A DNA stretch of 64,000 nucleotides from Porphyrobacter sp. GA68 (GCF_022605525.1 NZ_JAKQYJ010000002.1:62001-126000); one strand, 5' to 3'; shown: positions 44,334-51,825, counted from the stretch's first letter. Program-made: numbers and translations. Notes: a model not told the origin generated them from the letters alone.

Positions 44334-45038
44334 ATGGCGAAACTGTTTGCGGGCGCATTGCTGGCACTGCTGCTGGCGGGCTGCGAAAGCCAGCCGGCGA
44401 GTGTTCAGCCTGCCGCCCCCGCCGCAGAAGCGCTCCCTACATCGACGCCCCAAGTTCCGGTTGCGGGGCCAGAGCGGCGCATCCTCGCATTCGGCAACAG
44501 CCTGTTCGCCGGTTACAACGTCACACCGGAGGAAAGCTATCCCGCTCGCCTGCAGGCGGCGCTGAGGGCGCGAGGGATCAATGCGGAGGTGGTCAATGCC
44601 GGCGTATCGGGGGACACGACGCAGGCAGGCCGGGCGCGGCTCGCCTTTACGCTCGACGCGCAGGAGGAACGGCCGGATCTGTTCATTCTCGAGCTTGGCG
44701 GCAACGATCTGCTTCGCGGGGTGCCGATTGAACAGACGCGCGCGAACCTTGCCGCGATGTTGGCCGAACTGCGCCGTCGAGAGATTCCCGTGCTGCTGAT
44801 GGGCATGCGTGCACCGCCCAACCTTGGCGCGGATTACGTGGCGCAGTTCGACGCGATCTACCCGGACCTGGCGCGAGAATATGGCGCGCAACTGGTGCCG
44901 TTCTTCCTGCAAAGCATCTACGATCAGCCGCAGCTTATTCAGCAGGACCGTATTCACCCCACGGCGCAGGGCATCGAGGCGCTGGTCGCTGCGACGGTCG
45001 AAGAAGTGTCGCGCGCCTTGCCTGAGGAGGACGCTTAG
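44334..45038 (+). CDS. tesA: Arylesterase/TesA-like GDSL lipoprotein
   Basis: A 234-aa SGNH hydrolase with a lipoprotein signal (L-A-L-L-L-A-G-C-E, lipobox Cys). Block I reads F-G-N-S-L-F-A-G-Y, keeping the catalytic Ser but with Asn in place of the usual Asp. Block III is L-G-G-N-D-L-L-R-G, and the Asp-His pair is D-R-I-H-P-T-A-Q-G. It would act in the periplasm on acyl esters or lysophospholipids. It is divergent from ybbA with a 47-bp gap, the same arrangement as in E. coli. Confidence 0.92.
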   Translation: MAKLFAGALLALLLAGCESQPASVQPAAPAAEALPTSTPQVPVAGPERRILAFGNSLFAGYNVTPEESYPARLQAALRARGINAEVVNAGVSGDTTQAGRARLAFTLDAQEERPDLFILELGGNDLLRGVPIEQTRANLAAMLAELRRREIPVLLMGMRAPPNLGADYVAQFDAIYPDLAREYGAQLVPFFLQSIYDQPQLIQQDRIHPTAQGIEALVAATVEEVSRALPEEDA

Positions 45039-45047
45039 CGCTCCGGG

Positions 45048-46118
45048 CTAGACTCGCACGACGCGCCCATTCGCGACCTGCCACACTGCCGCCTGCTGCG
45101 CCACCGGTTCGAATGGCGCCCGTTCCGTCCCGGTCATCCAGACCTGCCCCTGCCCCGCCAGCAGCCGTTCGAACAGGGCCACCCGCCGCACCGGGTCCAG
45201 ATGCGCGGCGATTTCGTCGAGCAGAAGGACGCTGGGCCGCCCACGCGCCGCCATCCCCGCGTGGGCCAGCACAATGGCGATCAGCATTGCCTTTTGCTCG
45301 CCGGTGGAACTGCGCGCGGCGGGCATGTTCTTTGCCGCCAGCGTCACGGCCAGTTCGTCGCGATGTGGCCCGATCAACGTCCGCCCGGCGCGCAGGTCAT
45401 CCTGGCGGTTGGCGCCCAGAGCTGCATGCAGGGCCGCCGCATCCTGGGGGCCATTGGCAAGATAGGTGAGAACCGGCCGAACGAACGGCCCGTCGGGCAC
45501 GGCGGCCAGCTCGTTGTTCAAAGCGTCGATCAAGGCCGCGCGTCCGCGGGCGAGCGCCGCGCCGTGTTCCGCCATCAACCGTTCCACTCCGTCGAACCAG
45601 GCCGCTTCGACCGGCGCGTCGCCCGCGAGCAGCCGCCCCCTTTCTTGCATGGCGGCGGCATAGCGTGACGCGTGGGCAGCGTGCAGCGGGTCCAGCGCAA
45701 CGGCCAGCCGGTCGGCGAACTGTCGGCGCCCGCTCGCAGTGCCGGTGAACAGGCCATCCATCGCCGGGGTAAGCCAGGTGACGGAAAGCCATTCCGCCAA
45801 CTGGACGCCGGTCGCGGGCGCTGCGTTGATCCGCACGAGACGGCGGCCAGGCCGCCCTGCGTCGGTGTAGATGCCCAGTCGCGCGTTCCCAGGGACAAGA
45901 TCCGCGCCAACCGCGAACCCGTCATGTCCGGTGCTGGCCACTTCTTCCAGCGGCGCCCGGCGCAAGCCTCTGCCTGGCGCCAGCAGCGATAATGCTTCAA
46001 GGATGTTGGTTTTGCCGGCCCCGTTGTCACCGATCAGGATGTTGATCTGCCGCGTGTCTTGCAGCTGAGTATCGCGGTGGTTGCGGAAATGGGCGAGGGT
46101 GATGCGGTCGAGCGCCAT
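45048..46118 (-). CDS. recF: DNA replication and repair protein RecF
   Basis: A 356-aa SMC-like ATPase that loads RecA at gaps together with RecO and RecR. Walker A is G-D-N-G-A-G-K-T-N-I-L-E-A-L (about residue 30). The signature motif is S-T-G-E-Q-K-A-M-L, and Walker B is V-L-L-L-D-E-I-A-A-H-L-D. An arm domain lies between. It lies apart from dnaA-dnaN-gyrB, as is common in alphaproteobacteria. Its upstream region is shared with the divergent sigma-54 peptide operon. Confidence 0.96.
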   Translation of the reverse strand: MALDRITLAHFRNHRDTQLQDTRQINILIGDNGAGKTNILEALSLLAPGRGLRRAPLEEVASTGHDGFAVGADLVPGNARLGIYTDAGRPGRRLVRINAAPATGVQLAEWLSVTWLTPAMDGLFTGTASGRRQFADRLAVALDPLHAAHASRYAAAMQERGRLLAGDAPVEAAWFDGVERLMAEHGAALARGRAALIDALNNELAAVPDGPFVRPVLTYLANGPQDAAALHAALGANRQDDLRAGRTLIGPHRDELAVTLAAKNMPAARSSTGEQKAMLIAIVLAHAGMAARGRPSVLLLDEIAAHLDPVRRVALFERLLAGQGQVWMTGTERAPFEPVAQQAAVWQVANGRVVRV

Positions 46119-46178
46119 GCCCGTGCCGCACTACCGCGTGCGGCTGGTACCCGCCAGAGCGAATGACTATCCTGAACA

Positions 46179-46203
46179 TTGGCATAACACGCCAACACTT
46201 GGC
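46179..46203. promoter_or_regulatory. Palindromic upstream activator site (enhancer-like)
   Basis: The half-site TTGGC and its complement GCCAA alternate: TTGGC, 7 bases, GCCAA, CAC, TTGGC. This gives two overlapping perfect inverted repeats. The centre is about 100 bp before the predicted transcription start of the sigma-54 promoter, the usual place for a bacterial enhancer-binding protein. The binding protein is not identified. Confidence 0.55.
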
Positions 46204-46268
46204 GAACCATCGGCCCTTCCTTTTGGACCACCGCAGGAGATGGTAGCCAAATCAAGCAGTTGCGACAT

Positions 46269-46283
46269 TGGCACGCGCCTTGC
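46269..46283 (+). promoter_or_regulatory. Sigma-54 (RpoN) -24/-12 promoter
   Basis: The sequence TGGCAC, 5 bases, TTGC matches the sigma-54 core promoter at every defined position. It lies 56 bp before the start codon of the first small peptide, predicting a transcript start near 46295 and a short leader with GGGAG as ribosome site. A perfect ten-base match is unlikely by chance in a given 200-bp gap, and a palindromic activator site lies at the right distance. The promoter reads away from recF. Confidence 0.75.
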
Positions 46284-46338
46284 GAAGCATTGGATATCCG
46301 GTCGGATGATCCGCCGGACAGACACCAAGGGAGTTACA

Positions 46339-46449
46339 ATGATGTTCCTGAACGCCAACCGCGCCTTTGCCGCTTTCGCTTCGCTGACCCTGACCGCTCT
46401 GGTCATGGCCGCCACCATCATCCCCGCGTCACCCACGCTGATGATTTGA
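46339..46449 (+). CDS. Small hydrophobic peptide 1 (36 aa), sigma-54 operon
   Basis: A 36-aa peptide with a short polar N-terminus (M-M-F-L-N-A-N-R), a hydrophobic helix of about 20 residues rich in Ala, Leu and Thr, and a short tail ending P-A-S-P-T-L-M-I. It has a GGGAG site 6 bp before the ATG and sits directly downstream of the sigma-54 promoter. It may insert in the inner membrane or be exported. The next small gene starts 38 bp after its stop and has a related plan. No named family is recognised. Confidence 0.65.
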   Translation: MMFLNANRAFAAFASLTLTALVMAATIIPASPTLMI

Positions 46450-46487
46450 CACTGATCTGGTTGACCGACGTTTCAAGGATGCACCCG

Positions 46488-46616
46488 ATGTCCCGCAACA
46501 CCAATCTCCTCAGCAAGGTAGCCACCGCCGTCAGTTCGGTAGTGCTGAGCGCGTTTTTCCTCGCCATCGCCATTGCGCCGGCAATCCCGGTTGCCGGGGG
46601 AGGAACCCTTGTATGA
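46488..46616 (+). CDS. Small hydrophobic peptide 2 (42 aa), sigma-54 operon
   Basis: A 42-aa peptide, M-S-R-N-T-N-L-L-S-K-V at the N-terminus, then a hydrophobic helix (S-V-V-L-S-A-F-F-L-A-I-A-I-A) and a tail P-A-I-P-V-A-G-G-G-T-L-V. It shares with peptide 1 the early Asn/basic residues, one helix, and a P-A-x-P...T-L end, suggesting an old duplication. AAGGA lies 8 bp before the ATG. A hairpin terminator follows its stop by 17 bp, so the two peptides form a complete two-gene unit. Confidence 0.65.
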   Translation: MSRNTNLLSKVATAVSSVVLSAFFLAIAIAPAIPVAGGGTLV

Positions 46617-46632
46617 TCTTTGATGACCAAGG

Positions 46633-46654
46633 GCCGGTGGTGGCAGCCACCGGC
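46633..46654 (+). terminator. Hairpin after the small-peptide operon
   Basis: GCCGGTGG, loop TGGCAG, CCACCGGC: an 8-bp perfect GC stem 16 bp after the stop of peptide 2, followed by TCCTTCC. It probably ends the sigma-54 transcript before the convergent SDR gene. Confidence 0.6.
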
Positions 46655-46757
46655 TCCTTCCGTGCGGCACAGAGTGCGCCGCAGTCTGGCCCGCAGAACG
46701 TTACGATCCAGAGGCCGCGCTGACCGGCGAGCATCGCGCAAGCGCCCGGGTATGGCT

Positions 46758-47540
46758 TTACATGGCCGAGATACCGCCATCCAGCTTCAGTTCCGCCCCG
46801 GTCATGAAACTGCTTTCATCGCTGGCGAGGTAAAGCACCCCTTGCGCCACTTCTTCCGGGCGCCCGATCCGGCCAAGCGGGATCTGCCGGGCCAGCTTGC
46901 CCATCACCACTTCCTTTTCCAGACCCGCACGCGCACCGATGCCGTCGAGGATCGGGGTATCCACGAAGGTTGGATGCACCGAATTGCAGCGGATGTTCCA
47001 CTTCTGCTTGGCGCAATACAGCGCGACCGATTTGGTCAGCATCCAGATCGCCGCCTTGCTAGCGTTGTAGGCGGGCATGGCGTCGCTGGCGATCAGGCCG
47101 GCAATCGAACTGATGTTGACGATCGAGCCGGGCTGATGCTCCTTCATCAGCGGCAAGGCGTTCTGGGTGCCTAGAAACGCGCTGTCCACATTAACTGCGA
47201 ACGACCGCTTCCAGTCGGCGAACGAACAGTTCTCGATGTTGCCGCCCGCGCCGATCCCGGCGTTGTTCACCAGGATGGACAGGCCGCCCAGCTGTTCCCG
47301 CGCAGCGTCGATGGCCGTCCGCCAGTCCGCTTCGCTGGTGACATCATGGCGCAGGGCAAAGGCCGACCCGCGGCCTTGCGCGGCGTTGATTTCGTCGGCC
47401 ACCGCTTTCGCGCCCGCCTCGTTCAGATCGGTAATCAGCACCCGCGCGCCTTCTGCCGCCAGCAACCGCGCCTGCGCCGCGCCCAATCCCTGCGCCGCGC
47501 CCGTTACCAGCGCGCATTTACCTGCGACCCGTCCTTTCAT
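46758..47540 (-). CDS. Short-chain dehydrogenase/reductase
   Basis: A 260-aa classical SDR. The cofactor motif T-G-A-A-Q-G-L-G is at residues 13-20, N-N-A-G-I-G marks the central strand, and the catalytic set is Ser in N-I-S-S-I-A-G with Tyr and Lys in Y-N-A-S-K-A. D-L-N at the end of the second strand favours NAD(H). It resembles 3-alpha(20-beta)-hydroxysteroid or cyclic-alcohol dehydrogenases; the substrate is unknown. It overlaps the NUDIX gene (ATGA). A paralogue lies about 10 kb away after malate synthase. Confidence 0.88.
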   Translation of the reverse strand: MKGRVAGKCALVTGAAQGLGAAQARLLAAEGARVLITDLNEAGAKAVADEINAAQGRGSAFALRHDVTSEADWRTAIDAAREQLGGLSILVNNAGIGAGGNIENCSFADWKRSFAVNVDSAFLGTQNALPLMKEHQPGSIVNISSIAGLIASDAMPAYNASKAAIWMLTKSVALYCAKQKWNIRCNSVHPTFVDTPILDGIGARAGLEKEVVMGKLARQIPLGRIGRPEEVAQGVLYLASDESSFMTGAELKLDGGISAM

Positions 47541-48094
47541 CCGTGATCCTTCCACAACTGGCTGCCGAGCAGAATGGCGACTTTCGCGTCGACTGCATTG
47601 CCCATCCGCTGCCACTCTTCGACAAAACTGCGCAGGGTGGACAAGGGAATGCGGTGAACCGTAATGTTCTCGCTTTCCGTCCCGCCGCCAACGCTCACCT
47701 TTTTCAGATCGTGTGCCCGCAGCAGGATGAAACTCTCGCTAAGCATTCCCGGCGAGGCATAGAGATCGAGGAGCCGTTCCATCCGCCCCGCGCGATAGCC
47801 CGTTTCTTCCTCCAGCTCGCGCAGTGCCGCGTCTTCCACCGCTTCATCCTCGCGCCCGTCTTCGTCGCCAACCAGCCCCGCTGGCAGTTCGAGCGACCAC
47901 CGGCCCAGCGGCACCCGATATTGTGAAACGAGGATGGCGTGGTCGCCATCAACGGCGATGATCACGGCCGCACGGATGCCGCGGGCGCGGCCGGCGTATT
48001 CCCAGCGGCCACGCTTCTTTGCGGTGACGAACCGGCCCTGCCAGACGATCTCTTCGGGTTCCCGCGCGTCGGGCGGGGTGCTCCTCTCGCTCAT
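47537..48094 (-). CDS. NUDIX hydrolase (ADP-ribose pyrophosphatase type)
   Basis: A 185-aa NUDIX protein. The core box R-E-L-E-E-E-T-G-Y is intact, and S-L-E-L-P-A-G-L-V-G-D just before it is typical of ADP-ribose and nucleoside-diphosphate-sugar hydrolases. The spacing between the conserved Gly and the first box Glu is altered by a short acidic insertion (D-E-D-G-R-E-D). It probably clears ADP-ribose or related metabolites. It is the upstream partner of the SDR in a two-gene operon, which may reflect a role in NAD metabolism. Confidence 0.87.
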   Translation of the reverse strand: MSERSTPPDAREPEEIVWQGRFVTAKKRGRWEYAGRARGIRAAVIIAVDGDHAILVSQYRVPLGRWSLELPAGLVGDEDGREDEAVEDAALRELEEETGYRAGRMERLLDLYASPGMLSESFILLRAHDLKKVSVGGGTESENITVHRIPLSTLRSFVEEWQRMGNAVDAKVAILLGSQLWKDHG

Positions 48095-48101
48095 CGCAAC
48101 G

Positions 48102-48776
48102 TCACAGCTGGATCAGTCGGTCGGGCAGTTCGTTGCGGTCGTCGGCATCGCGCGGGAAATGTTCGGCAAGCACCGCGCCCACGTCGCGCACGCCTGCGAC
48201 GAACCCCTCGGCCACGCGGCCTTGCTTTATCTCCGCCAGCATGTCGGCCATCGCTTCGCCCCACACCTCGGCCGGAACCCTGCTGGCAATCGCCTCGTCC
48301 GCGAGTATCTCGGCGCGGTGTTCCTGCATCGACAGGTAAAGGAGCACCCCTGTCCGCCCATGGGTGCGCCGCTCTGCTCCGACGCGGAAATGGCGGATTG
48401 CGGCGGCGTGCACCCGCTGCGTCTTGACCGGGGCGGGAATGAAGCGGAATTTGAGTGCTTCCCACGACAGTGCCAGCCAACCCAGCGTGAACGCGATCAG
48501 GCCCAGGGCAATGGTCATGCTTGCCAGTTCGCCCGCTGTCCATTCGTGGCCCCACCCGGCGACGAGACGATCCCACAGGTCGAGGAACGGCTGGGGCAGG
48601 GCTGCAAAGACGCTCATGGCGGTAAAGGCTATCGCGGTCGACCAGACAAGGACCACGTCGGAATAACCGTCCGACCTGTCGGCAAGTACGGTGACGATTT
48701 CTCCGCTCGTCCTGCCTTCCGCCTCTTCGACGGCGCGAGTGACAACCGCGATCTGGTCGCTCGTCAGATACGGCAT
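48102..48776 (-). CDS. TPM-domain membrane protein
   Basis: A 224-aa protein with a TPM domain. It begins with T-S-D-Q-I-A-V-V-T-R-A-V-E-E-A-E-G-R-T-S-G-E-I, followed by two membrane helices (about 42-60 and 86-106). The second half of the domain has R-T-G-V-L-L-Y-L-S and A-D-E-A-I. It begins immediately after the stop of the other TPM gene and is the third member of the LemA-TPM-TPM string. Such trios are widespread; the role is thought to be in envelope maintenance but is not defined. Confidence 0.85.
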   Translation of the reverse strand: MPYLTSDQIAVVTRAVEEAEGRTSGEIVTVLADRSDGYSDVVLVWSTAIAFTAMSVFAALPQPFLDLWDRLVAGWGHEWTAGELASMTIALGLIAFTLGWLALSWEALKFRFIPAPVKTQRVHAAAIRHFRVGAERRTHGRTGVLLYLSMQEHRAEILADEAIASRVPAEVWGEAMADMLAEIKQGRVAEGFVAGVRDVGAVLAEHFPRDADDRNELPDRLIQL

Positions 48777-49637
48777 TTACCAGCCGCCCCCGGCACCGCC
48801 GCCGTTGAATCCGCCGCCGCCACCACCGAAGCCGCCAAAGCCACCCCCGCCACCAAAGCCTCCGCCGCCAAAACCGCCACCCCAATCATCGTTGCCGCCG
48901 ATGCCACGGGCGATTGCCTTCCCGGCTTCCCACAGGATGATGTCGCGGGCGAGCCCGCCCATGCCGGAACGCCGATATCGCCGTCTCCGGCCGCCGCCCA
49001 GCGCGGGAAGCACGAAGAAGAACAGCAGAAATCCGATCCAGAAAATCGCGCCAATCGGGAAGCCGCCTTCTTCCCCGCGCCGTGCCTGCGCCGCAGCCGC
49101 AGCTTCGTCGATGGCGCGCGCCTCCGCCGGATCGAGGTTCAGCCGTTCGATGATGGCATCAACGCCGGCCGTGATGCCGCCTGCATAGTCGCCTTCGCGG
49201 AAAGCGGGAACCACAGTGTCGCGGATGATGCGGCCGGTGGATATGTCGGTAAGTGTTCCTTGCACTCCGCGCGCTGTCGCTATGAACACTTCGCGCTCCT
49301 GCGGCGCGACGAGGAACAGCACGCCCTGTTCTGTCTGGGCACCGCCCACGCCCCATGCCTCCGCAAGATCAACGGCGTAGGCGGCAGCGGGCAGGCCGTC
49401 CAGAGTAGGCACCGTGGCCACAACGATGGCGCGGCCCGTCGCGGCATTGTAGGCGCGCAGCCGCTGATCCAGCGCCTGTTCCTCCGCCGCGCCGATGATG
49501 TTTGCGCCATCGTAAATCGGCCCGGCGGGGCGGGGCGGGAACGACTGCCCCGCTGCCGGGCTGGCGAGGGCAGCCAGGCCGGCGAAGAGCAGCGCCCAGA
49601 GCCAGACCAGGCGCGCCGGAATCAACCTGCCGCTCAA
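48777..49637 (-). CDS. TPM-domain protein with Gly-rich tail (YgcG type)
   Basis: A 286-aa exported protein: signal peptide (L-W-A-L-L-F-A-G-L-A-A-L, cleaved near P-A-A-G-Q), a TPM domain (about 35-165, D-G-A-N-I-I-G and T-E-Q-G-V-L-F-L-V), and one membrane helix (G-F-L-L-F-F-F-V-L-P). The C-terminus is strongly glycine-rich, with repeated G-G-G-F units ending G-G-W. It starts with TTG, overlapping the lemA stop (TTGA). The domain order is that of the YgcG/MOLO-1 family, in which the tail may mediate self-assembly. Confidence 0.87.
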   Translation of the reverse strand: MSGRLIPARLVWLWALLFAGLAALASPAAGQSFPPRPAGPIYDGANIIGAAEEQALDQRLRAYNAATGRAIVVATVPTLDGLPAAAYAVDLAEAWGVGGAQTEQGVLFLVAPQEREVFIATARGVQGTLTDISTGRIIRDTVVPAFREGDYAGGITAGVDAIIERLNLDPAEARAIDEAAAAAQARRGEEGGFPIGAIFWIGFLLFFFVLPALGGGRRRRYRRSGMGGLARDIILWEAGKAIARGIGGNDDWGGGFGGGGFGGGGGFGGFGGGGGGFNGGGAGGGW

Positions 49638-50305
49638 TTCCCCGTGCCGGTGCGGGGCATCGCGGTGCCGGCATTGTCATTGGCCGCTCCCGGAGCCGCC
49701 CCAGCGCCGAGGCCGTCGAAGTTCACGCTGGGCGCGTTCTGGGTGCCAGCATCCGCGGTGAACGGCTGCAGCGGTTCAGCGCCGTAGATCACATTGGCAG
49801 CCACCACTGCCGGGAAGGTGCGGATGGTCGTGTTGTAATCGCGCACCGCGTCATTGTAGCGGGTTCGTTCGACGTTGATGCGGTTTTCCGTCCCTTCCAG
49901 CGCAACCATCAGGTCGGCGAAGCGCTGCTGGCTTTGCAGTTCCGGATACCGCTCGACCGTCACCAGCAGGCGCGACAGGGCGCTGCCGAGTTGTCCTTGC
50001 GCTTCCTGGAACTGCTGCACGGCCTGCGGATTGCTGAGGTCGTCGGTGCTGAGCTGAACCGATGTGGCGCGGCTTCGCGCCTCGATCACGTCCGTGAGAA
50101 TCTGCTCTTCTGATGCCGCGGAAGCGCGCACGGTGGATACCAGATTGGGGATGAGATCGGCCCGCCGCTGATACGCGGCCTCCACATTGGCCCACTGCGC
50201 CTTTGCCGCCTCTTCCTTGGTGGGAACCGTGTTGATGCCGCAGGCGGACAGCCCGAAGGCGAGCAGCGCCGCAAGTGCGACGCGGACGGCGGCTGGATAT
50301 GTCAT
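49634..50305 (-). CDS. lemA: LemA-family protein
   Basis: A 223-aa envelope protein with a lipoprotein-like start (L-A-F-G-L-S-A-C-G) and an all-helical LemA domain (A-Q-W-A-N-V-E-A-A-Y-Q-R-R-A-D-L-I-P-N-L-V is the hallmark; N-V-E-R-T-R-Y-N-D-A-V further on). The C-terminal tail is Gly/Ala/Pro-rich. It is the first gene of the LemA-TPM-TPM operon. The ATG at the signal peptide was chosen over a GTG six codons earlier. Confidence 0.9.
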   Translation of the reverse strand: MTYPAAVRVALAALLAFGLSACGINTVPTKEEAAKAQWANVEAAYQRRADLIPNLVSTVRASAASEEQILTDVIEARSRATSVQLSTDDLSNPQAVQQFQEAQGQLGSALSRLLVTVERYPELQSQQRFADLMVALEGTENRINVERTRYNDAVRDYNTTIRTFPAVVAANVIYGAEPLQPFTADAGTQNAPSVNFDGLGAGAAPGAANDNAGTAMPRTGTGN

Positions 50306-50425
50306 CGATTGCTGATCCCTCACGACGAAAGCTGTCTTACCAGAATAGCACGGTGTGCGAATCGTTCAAGCTTGGAACTGGCCTCCCGCTGTGCCAAGCG
50401 GTTCGGCGCAATTGCAGGAGGCGGT

Positions 50426-50923
50426 ATGGGGTTCCTGGGAGAGTTCAAGAAGTTCATTGCCCGTGGCAACGTGCTTGATTTGGCTGTCGGCGTACTGATC
50501 GGCGCGGCGTTCGGACGGATAACCACATCGCTCACGGAAAGCATCATCATGCCGGTAATTGGCTGGATCTTCGGCGACGTGGATTTCTCCAACTGGTTCA
50601 TCCGGCTGGGCCCGCTGCCGGCGGGCTATACGGGGACGGCCGACAATTACGCGCAGTTGAAAGCGGCCGGGGTGCCCATGCTGGGATACGGCGACTTTCT
50701 GACTCAAGTCCTCAACTTCCTGATCCTGGCGTTTGCATTGTTCCTGCTGGTGAAGGCGGTGAACCGGCTTCTTGATGAAATGCAGCGAAAGCAGGCCGAA
50801 AGTTCAGACACAGCGCATGATGCTTCAGTCGTAACCGACCCGCAGCTGGACGTGCTGAAGAAGATCCTCGCGGAGCTGAAGCGCGCCGGCGACGGCGCCG
50901 CCAAGACGCACACTTCACATTAA
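50426..50923 (+). CDS. mscL: Large-conductance mechanosensitive channel
   Basis: A 165-aa homopentameric channel that opens under hypo-osmotic shock. The N-terminal helix G-F-L-G-E-F-K-K-F-I-A-R-G-N is followed by TM1 (L-D-L-A-V-G-V-L-I-G-A-A-F-G-R-I) and TM2 (F-L-T-Q-V-L-N-F-L-I-L-A-F-A-L-F). The C-terminal helix bundle reads L-D-V-L-K-K-I-L-A-E-L. It is somewhat longer than the E. coli protein in the periplasmic loop and before the C-terminal helix. AGGAG lies 7 bp before the ATG. Confidence 0.96.
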   Translation: MGFLGEFKKFIARGNVLDLAVGVLIGAAFGRITTSLTESIIMPVIGWIFGDVDFSNWFIRLGPLPAGYTGTADNYAQLKAAGVPMLGYGDFLTQVLNFLILAFALFLLVKAVNRLLDEMQRKQAESSDTAHDASVVTDPQLDVLKKILAELKRAGDGAAKTHTSH

Positions 50924-50941
50924 GCTGCGCACCTCTATATA
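50914..50941 (+). promoter_or_regulatory. Sigma-70-type promoter of the tmRNA gene
   Basis: TTCACA (5 of 6 to the -35 consensus) and TATATA, 16 bases apart, lie just upstream of the tmRNA precursor. The -35 box overlaps the last codons of mscL. The expected transcript start, about 50949, coincides with the start of the pairing stem that encloses the acceptor piece. Confidence 0.55.
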
Positions 50942-50950
50942 GGGCCTTGC

Positions 50951-51323
50951 CGGCTTAGCGGCCGGCTATGGCGATAAAGTGTGGTGTGCAATAGACGCAA
51001 CGGACCCGGGGGCAGTACCCGGCGGCTCCACCAAATGCGCCGCTAAGCCAGCACGTGTGCAGCGTGCTAGCCGGGCGGCTCAGTTGCTGGGGCCGAACCA
51101 GGATCGACGTGTGTTGAAAGACATCGCTTTTGCCCGGGCTGAGTAACCCGTTAAAGGCTCAAAAACCATAAGTGCCAACGACAACGAAGCACTTGCTCTC
51201 GCTGCGTAATCTGACGGCCTAACGGCCTGATCTTACAAAGCTTAGAGCACGGTTCGGACCGAACCGGGTAACAGAATCGGAAACCGGGCGCTCGGGGGTG
51301 CGTAGCAACAGAAACCCCCACCT
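50951..51323 (+). ncRNA. ssrA: Circularly permuted two-piece tmRNA (alpha type)
   Basis: The acceptor piece comes first: the T-arm G-G-G-G-G-C-A-G-T-A-C-C-C region, then CGGCTCCACCA ending at 51033. After an intervening loop, the coding piece starts GGGGCCG at 51089. The acceptor halves pair as GGGGCCG with CGGCTCC, giving a G-U wobble at the third pair, the alanine identity element. The tag frame (51174-51209) encodes A-N-D-N-E-A-L-A-L-A-A then TAA, the usual degradation tag. An 11-bp inverted repeat (GGCTTAGCGGC at 50952, GCCGCTAAGCC at 51039) brackets the acceptor piece. Outer ends are estimated. Confidence 0.95.
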
Positions 51324-51423
51324 TCATCTTTGCCGGCGGACATCGCTGCCATCAGTCAGCCGGCGTTTCGCCGCACCGGCCAATCGTATTTTCATGGCTA
51401 TCCTTGGATTGTGAAGTGGTGAC

Positions 51424-51461
51424 TGCCTCGTGACGAGGCACCTTGGCGCCGTCATGGCGCC
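51424..51461. repeat. Two adjacent hairpins after the tmRNA
   Basis: TGCCTCG-TGA-CGAGGCA (7-bp perfect stem) is followed 4 bp later by GGCGCC-GTCAT-GGCGCC. They lie between the tmRNA and the convergent small membrane protein, so they may serve as a terminator for either. The stretch from 51324 to 51423 holds only weaker GC stems, and no gene is seen. Confidence 0.45.
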
Positions 51462-51468
51462 GGGTCAT

Positions 51469-51762
51469 CTAGAATACGCCGACGGCGCCCTCGGCCCACA
51501 GCACGAGGAAGCCCACGACGAGGCAGCCCGTGATCGCAGCGCGTCCCGCGATGCGGAGCGGCAGCCGGGCCACCACCTCGATCCCGGTCCACAGCAGCCC
51601 CAGCAGAACGGCTGCGGCCATGAAGTCGAAGGTTGTCCAGTTCACTTCCGTGGTAAACTGCATCGCGAAAAGCGGCGCGGTAAGTATCGCGCCGGCCAGG
51701 ACGGCATATACCAGCCGCCATCGCGCCAGGCTTCCTTGCGGTCTGAAGGTCGGAGAAGCCAT
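51469..51762 (-). CDS. Small membrane protein, three helices
   Basis: A 97-aa protein with three predicted membrane segments (V-Y-A-V-L-A-G-A-I-L-T, about 18-34; M-A-A-A-V-L-L-G-L-L-W, 48-65; T-G-C-L-V-V-G-F-L-V-L-W, 78-96) and conserved-looking aromatic and acidic residues between them (V-N-W-T-T-F-D-F). GAGGAAG lies at good spacing before the ATG. I recognise no named family; it is probably a conserved sphingomonad membrane protein. Confidence 0.7.
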   Translation of the reverse strand: MASPTFRPQGSLARWRLVYAVLAGAILTAPLFAMQFTTEVNWTTFDFMAAAVLLGLLWTGIEVVARLPLRIAGRAAITGCLVVGFLVLWAEGAVGVF

Positions 51763-51825
51763 TCAATACTTCCTCGCTGGTTCGCGGCGCATTTGCCGGG
51801 CGGCGCCAGTTTACTGCTATGCAGC

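Noticed and set aside
48777-48920. A dense GCC/CCA repeat resembling a tandem DNA repeat
   Set aside because: It encodes the glycine-rich tail of a TPM protein, a known family feature, and is not a separate repeat element.
47934-49787. A 617-codon open frame opposite the TPM genes, rich in Ala/Thr/Lys-Pro
   Set aside because: The low-complexity part is only the reverse reading of the glycine-rich tail of the TPM protein.
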